Part shown: positions 60,949-64,000 of the stretch, piece by piece
Position numbering within the stretch: position 1 is the first letter of the stretch
Layout: every line of letters begins with the position of its first letter
DNA from: JBBIPZ01 sp037442505 [NCBI: Deltaproteobacteria bacterium]
GTDB taxonomy: Bacteria; CALINM01
Assembly: GCA_037442505.1 (NCBI GenBank)
Contig: JBBIPZ010000007.1
Span: forward strand, 24,084 to 88,083
Direction of reading: 5' to 3'
Length of the DNA: 64,000 nucleotides
Notes under the pieces: model-generated
What the model saw: only the letters and a program-made list of their open reading frames with translations
What the model was told of the DNA's origin: nothing
Databases searched by the model: none
Made by a program: the position numbers and the translations under genes

Positions 60949-62339
60949 ACATTTTCTTCTATATCAACTACTTTATCAATTAAACCATATTTTTCCAGCT
61001 TGTAACGTAAAGTTGTCCTTTTAATTCCAAGATTTTCGGCTGTTCGTGTTTGTGAATAGGCGTTTTTTTTCAAAGCTTTTAGGATAAGATTTTTTTCTAT
61101 CCTTTCCAAAGCCTCATCAAGGGTCTCGCTTTCAAAAATATGTGCAATATTAGATGTTTCGCCAGTTTGAACTAAATCTTCTGGCAATTCACGTGGTGTT
61201 ATGATATTGCCAGTACACAAAACAACAGCTCTTTCAATGACGTTTTGTAGTTCACGAATATTGCCAGGCCAGCTATAGTTTTTTAATATCTTAATTGCTT
61301 CAGGTGAAAAGTCTTTAATGTTTTTATTTAAATTCTTGCTGAATTTTTCCAGAAAATGTTTTGAAAGTTCAGTAATATCCTCTTTCCTTTCTCGCAAAGG
61401 AGGAAGTGCAATTTTGAAAACATTTAATCTGAAGAAGAGGTCTTCTCTAAATTTGCCATCTTTAACTTCTTTCTGGAGGTTTTTATTTGTTGCAGCTATT
61501 ATTCTTACATCAACTTTGATTGTAAAGTTGCCGCCTACACGTTCAAACTCTTTTTCTTGCAAAACTCTTAACAATCTTGTTTGGGCAGATAGACTCATCT
61601 CTCCAATTTCATCAATAAAAAGAGTTCCTTTATGTGCTATCTCAAACTTTCCCTTTCGTTGTGTGAATGCACCTGAAAAAGAGCCTCTTTCGTGTCCAAA
61701 AAGTTCGCTTTCCAGTATACCTTCAGATAAAGCTCCGCAATTAAGCACTACAAAAGGATAGTCTTTTCGATTGCTATTTTCATGTATAGCCTTTGCAACA
61801 AGCTCTTTTCCAGTTCCACTTTCTCCTTCAATCAAAACAAGAGAATCAGTAGGGGAAACAGCTTTTATTAAATCTAAGACTCTTTGCATCTTCTCAGATT
61901 TACCAATAACGCCGGGGAAATATAAAGCTTCTTCAAGCTCAGATTTTAAATACGTATTTTGCGAAATTAAACACAACCTCTCAAACGCCTTTTTCACGGT
62001 TAACTTAACCTGTTCGATATTAAAAGGCTTAATCAAGTAATCGTAAGCCCCCAATTTTAACGCTTCAATTGCAGATTCCATTGATGCGTATGCTGTTATG
62101 ATAATGATGGTTAGCGAAGGATCAAACGCCTTTGCATGTTTAATCATTTCTATTCCGTTCATGACAGGCATGTCAAGATCAGCGATAACAATATCTATAG
62201 ATTGATTTTTTATTACATCAAGTCCTTCTTCCCCATCCTGTGCAACAAAAACTTGATAACCTTCTTTTTTTAACACCTTACTAAGAAGGTCACGCATTCC
62301 TTTTTCGTCATCAACGACAAGAATTTTACCTGTTTCCAT
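60945..62339 (-). CDS. NtrC-family sigma-54-dependent response regulator
   Basis: 464 aa. Receiver Asp in DIVIADLDMPVMNGIEM, Walker A GESGTGKE, sigma-54 contact loop GSFSGA (a relaxed form of GAFTGA), Walker B LFIDEIGEMS, and a Fis-type helix-turn-helix (YSQTRTAENLGIKRTTLRYK). No histidine kinase is adjacent, so the partner is unknown. A TTGCCA-17 bp-TAAAAT promoter ends 8 nt before the ATG with no Shine-Dalgarno, so the mRNA appears leaderless. Confidence 0.9.
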   Translation of the reverse strand: METGKILVVDDEKGMRDLLSKVLKKEGYQVFVAQDGEEGLDVIKNQSIDIVIADLDMPVMNGIEMIKHAKAFDPSLTIIIITAYASMESAIEALKLGAYDYLIKPFNIEQVKLTVKKAFERLCLISQNTYLKSELEEALYFPGVIGKSEKMQRVLDLIKAVSPTDSLVLIEGESGTGKELVAKAIHENSNRKDYPFVVLNCGALSEGILESELFGHERGSFSGAFTQRKGKFEIAHKGTLFIDEIGEMSLSAQTRLLRVLQEKEFERVGGNFTIKVDVRIIAATNKNLQKEVKDGKFREDLFFRLNVFKIALPPLRERKEDITELSKHFLEKFSKNLNKNIKDFSPEAIKILKNYSWPGNIRELQNVIERAVVLCTGNIITPRELPEDLVQTGETSNIAHIFESETLDEALERIEKNLILKALKKNAYSQTRTAENLGIKRTTLRYKLEKYGLIDKVVDIEENV

Positions 62340-62347
62340 ATAAATTT

Positions 62348-62376
62348 ATTTTACAGCTTTTTATAGCTTTTGGCAA
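62348..62376 (-). promoter_or_regulatory. Leaderless-type promoter of the NtrC-family regulator
   Basis: Minus strand TTGCCA at 62376-62371, 17 bp, TAAAAT at 62353-62348, 8 nt before ATG 62339. Its -35 overlaps the -35 of the divergent promoter. Confidence 0.65.
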
Positions 62377-62398
62377 AATAAGAATTGCGTGGTATAAT
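62370..62398 (+). promoter_or_regulatory. Promoter of the Fe-S/DUF3786 gene
   Basis: TTGGCA at 62370-62375, 17 bp, perfect TATAAT at 62393-62398; GGAGGG at 62411-62416 precedes ATG 62420. It shares TTGGCAA with the opposing promoter. Confidence 0.75.
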
Positions 62399-62419
62399 TA
62401 ATAAAATCATGGAGGGAGT

Positions 62420-63226
62420 ATGAAACCTAATCCATTTCAGATACTTAAAATGTTACCACAAACTAACTGTAAAGAATGTGGTTTTGAAACTTGTTTAGCA
62501 TTAGCAACTTATCTCTATGCTTATGGACCCGAAGCAATAAAAAAGTGTCCACATATAACAGAAGAAGTAAAGAACAAAATTTTTAGTCTTTTTTCAAGTG
62601 CATCTAAAGATAAAGTGGGATCCATGATTGCAATGTGGGAAGATTTTAGGTCTAAACTCAAAAACTTAACTTTCGAAGCATTATCGCAGCTTCCTGGTTT
62701 TAAAAAATTGGGAGACAAAAAGATAGCTTTAACTCTTTTATCAGACGAAATTATCGTTACAGAAGATGAAATATACAAAACTAATGGTGAACTATGCGAA
62801 CATGATAAAATCCTGATTTTTTACTATCTTTGCTGTGCGGAAAAACTTTCTGGTAGCTTTGAATTTTGCGACTACAGGAGTTTTTACTCTAAGTTAAAGG
62901 TTAGAGATGTAAAACAGGAAAGTTTTGAAATAAAATTACAGGATGCTTTTGGTAGCGATATTGACACATTGAAAAAAGTAATTTTTAAATTAGGTGGAGT
63001 TGAAACCGAATATTACAAAGATTTATATGACATTTCTATGATGTTGATGATTTTTCCCAATGTTCCTGTTTTGATACTCTATAGCAAAGGTGAGGAAGAG
63101 TTTGCACCTTATTGTAAATTTATGTTTGACAAAGGATGTGGCATCTGTTTTGACTCTGAAGGGCTGGAATATCTTGCAGATTATACCGTGGAGAAAATTT
63201 TAAAAGAAAAAACCAAGGGGGCATAA
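62420..63226 (+). CDS. 4Fe-4S domain and DUF3786 protein
   Basis: 268 aa. The N-terminal 50 residues form a 4Fe-4S domain of the type found in the corrinoid Fe-S protein of CO dehydrogenase/acetyl-CoA synthase (PQTNCKECGFETCLALA, then a fourth Cys in IKKCP). The rest (about 80-268) is DUF3786-like: LGDKKIALTLLSDEIIV, KILIFYYLCCAEKLSG and VPVLILYSKGEEEFAPYC. Anaerobes carry such proteins but their role is unknown; corrinoid or redox chemistry is a guess from the domain. It is monocistronic with a good promoter, and its stop codon lies inside the following hairpin. Confidence 0.8.
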   Translation: MKPNPFQILKMLPQTNCKECGFETCLALATYLYAYGPEAIKKCPHITEEVKNKIFSLFSSASKDKVGSMIAMWEDFRSKLKNLTFEALSQLPGFKKLGDKKIALTLLSDEIIVTEDEIYKTNGELCEHDKILIFYYLCCAEKLSGSFEFCDYRSFYSKLKVRDVKQESFEIKLQDAFGSDIDTLKKVIFKLGGVETEYYKDLYDISMMLMIFPNVPVLILYSKGEEEFAPYCKFMFDKGCGICFDSEGLEYLADYTVEKILKEKTKGA

Positions 63227-63237
63227 TTTTAGCCCCC
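63217..63237 (-). terminator. Hairpin between convergent genes, terminator for the DUF2155 gene
   Basis: GGGGGC (63217-63222) and GCCCCC (63232-63237) form a 6-bp stem with a 9-nt loop. On the minus strand it is followed by TTGGTTTTTTC, so it best serves the minus-strand gene. It overlaps the stop codon of the + strand gene. Confidence 0.65.
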
Positions 63238-63250
63238 AAAATAGGCAAAT

Positions 63251-63751
63251 TTATTTCTTTTCGTAACCAGCAAGCGAAAGTGTGTATTTTGGATGATTAA
63301 ACGGATGAACTGTTGGATACAACTCAAAGAGCCAACCTTTAAAAATCTCCTGACCATTTTCCGTTACGACAACTTTAGCAGCTGGATTAGTTGTCTGATC
63401 AGAGCTTGTAGATGTGATTTGTCCACCATCCATCTTAAAAGCAGGCAAAAATGCCTCGACAAACACTTTAAGATTTGTTCCTGGTAAAGTCGATTCTTTA
63501 CCAATCTCAACGCTTACTAAAGTCGACTTATTTGTAGCCTTGTCTGTAAGATTGAGCTTAATGGCTTTCCATTTTTTCTTAACATCGTCAGGGACAACCA
63601 AAATAGTTTCAATTTTCTGCGGCACACCCATTTGTTGCCCTTGCTGTTGTGGAGCCATTTCCTGCTGTGGCTGCTTTTTCTTACAGCCAGAAACCATCAA
63701 AGAACTTACGATTAGTGCTGTGACTAACCCCCCAAAAACTACTTTTCTCAT
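63251..63751 (-). CDS. DUF2155-family lipoprotein
   Basis: 166 aa. Signal peptide with lipobox MVSGC (Cys23), then a Gln/Pro-rich spacer (KKKQPQQEMAPQQQGQQ). The globular part fits DUF2155: VPDDVKKKWKAIKLNLTDKA, FVEAFLPAFKMDGG, and EIFKGWLFELYPTVHPFNHP at the C-terminus. Family function is unknown. GGAGG precedes the ATG. It lies 37 nt after tRNA-Ser on the same strand, so the two may share a transcript. Confidence 0.82.
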   Translation of the reverse strand: MRKVVFGGLVTALIVSSLMVSGCKKKQPQQEMAPQQQGQQMGVPQKIETILVVPDDVKKKWKAIKLNLTDKATNKSTLVSVEIGKESTLPGTNLKVFVEAFLPAFKMDGGQITSTSSDQTTNPAAKVVVTENGQEIFKGWLFELYPTVHPFNHPKYTLSLAGYEKK

Positions 63752-63788
63752 GTTTTATCCTCCATTTTATATGAGATTGCAAAGCAAA

Positions 63789-63879
63789 CGGAGAGAGAGG
63801 GATTTGAACCCTCGGTGCCCTTTTAAGGGGCACACACGCTTAGCAGGCGTGCGCCTTAGACCAGCTCGGCCATCTCTCC
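63789..63879 (-). tRNA. tRNA-Ser(GCT)
   Basis: 91 nt on the minus strand with the long variable arm of class II tRNAs. Acceptor GGAGAGA/TCTCTCC, discriminator G as expected for Ser; anticodon stem CACGC/GCGTG with loop CTGCTAA (anticodon GCT); variable-arm helix GTGCCCC.../...GGGCAC; T-arm GGTTCAAATCC. CCA is not encoded. Confidence 0.96.
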
Positions 63880-63898
63880 AAAACTGCTAAACTATTTC

Positions 63899-63927
63899 AT
63901 TATGCTCAAAAAAATAATTTTTTGCAA
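63899..63927 (-). promoter_or_regulatory. tRNA-Ser promoter
   Basis: Minus strand TTGCAA at 63927-63922, 17 bp, CATAAT at 63904-63899; the tRNA begins about 20 nt downstream. The stretch 63928-64000 holds a C-rich tract (CCTCCCCCTCCCC) and no gene that I can support. Confidence 0.6.
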
Positions 63928-64000
63928 CAAAAATCCTCCCCCTCCCCACCCCTCTACTATAGGGGACAGGTCCATAATCCATTTTTCTCTTGCCTTTTTC

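Noticed and set aside
57389-62339. GSFTGA and GSFSGA loops as evidence that PilR and the NtrC-type protein cannot contact sigma-54
   Set aside because: Ser at the second position is common in functional activators of these families.
63930-64000. C-rich tract and CCCCTCTACTATAGGGG near the right edge as a repeat or mobile-element end
   Set aside because: Only one copy is visible and the window ends before its context can be judged.

Overview
The window is AT-rich, gene-dense DNA from a Gram-negative bacterium. It encodes Lnt, a BamD-like lipoprotein, an OmpA-domain lipoprotein, RapZ, long-form HPF and a type IV pilus motor. Metabolic genes are those of an anaerobe or facultative anaerobe: a CooS carbon monoxide dehydrogenase with its ferredoxin and a flavin oxidoreductase, and an octaheme nitrite reductase. 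The gene orders (aroQ-pepP-efp, pgpH-ybeY-dgkA, pilBTCSR, yqeY-dnaG-rpoD) and the low GC content fit Deferribacterota or Desulfurella/Hippea-like lineages. This placement is inference; no rRNA is present. I see no prophage, transposase, CRISPR array or rRNA.

Layout. 1-6.35 kb: end of a PC4-like gene, then the biotin operon bioB-(J-domain/TPR protein)-bioF-bioA-bioD behind a BirA operator. 6.4-10.8 kb: CO dehydrogenase operon (FAD oxidoreductase, cooF, cooS, wrbA-like). 10.8-13.2 kb: OmpA-type lipoprotein, EamA transporter and a candidate small RNA. 13.3-23.0 kb: information-processing run of yjbQ, yqeY, dnaG, rpoD, hpf, rapZ, gyrA, a TPR lipoprotein and rlmH. 23.1-28.7 kb: a methyltransferase, a decayed spermidine-synthase-like gene, an ABC-2 exporter trio and a truncated methyltransferase remnant. 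28.8-38.8 kb: octaheme nitrite reductase, a B12-type radical SAM enzyme, class II photolyase, copper ATPase coupled to a diguanylate cyclase, and holA. 38.8-51.6 kb: an isopropylmalate-dehydrogenase-like gene, tRNA-Phe, then a long + strand run: roadblock protein, aroQ, peptidase, efp, an H-protein homologue without its lipoyl lysine, a large TPR protein, cca, pgpH, ybeY, a dgkA-PAP2 fusion and lnt. 51.6-58.8 kb: pilB-pilT-pilC-pilS-pilR without a pilin gene. 58.8-64 kb: nadE, holC and an NtrC-type regulator on the minus strand, an Fe-S/DUF3786 protein, a DUF2155 lipoprotein and tRNA-Ser.

Points worth most attention: (i) at least six genes whose sigma-70-type -10 box ends only 7-9 nt before the start codon with no Shine-Dalgarno, implying leaderless mRNAs; (ii) the GcvH homologue with Ser in place of the lipoyl Lys, sitting beside efp where accB is often found; (iii) an EF-P with Arg at the modification tip; (iv) a nitrite reductase with eight heme motifs; (v) a promoter-terminator pair predicting a roughly 50-nt C-rich RNA; (vi) two divergent promoters sharing one -35 element.

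The start codons I chose differ from the longest reading frame for cooF, the OmpA lipoprotein, yqeY, hpf, the TPR lipoprotein, the methyltransferase at 23.2-24.0 kb, the ABC-linked TPR protein, cca, pilT and pilS. Reasons are in each entry.
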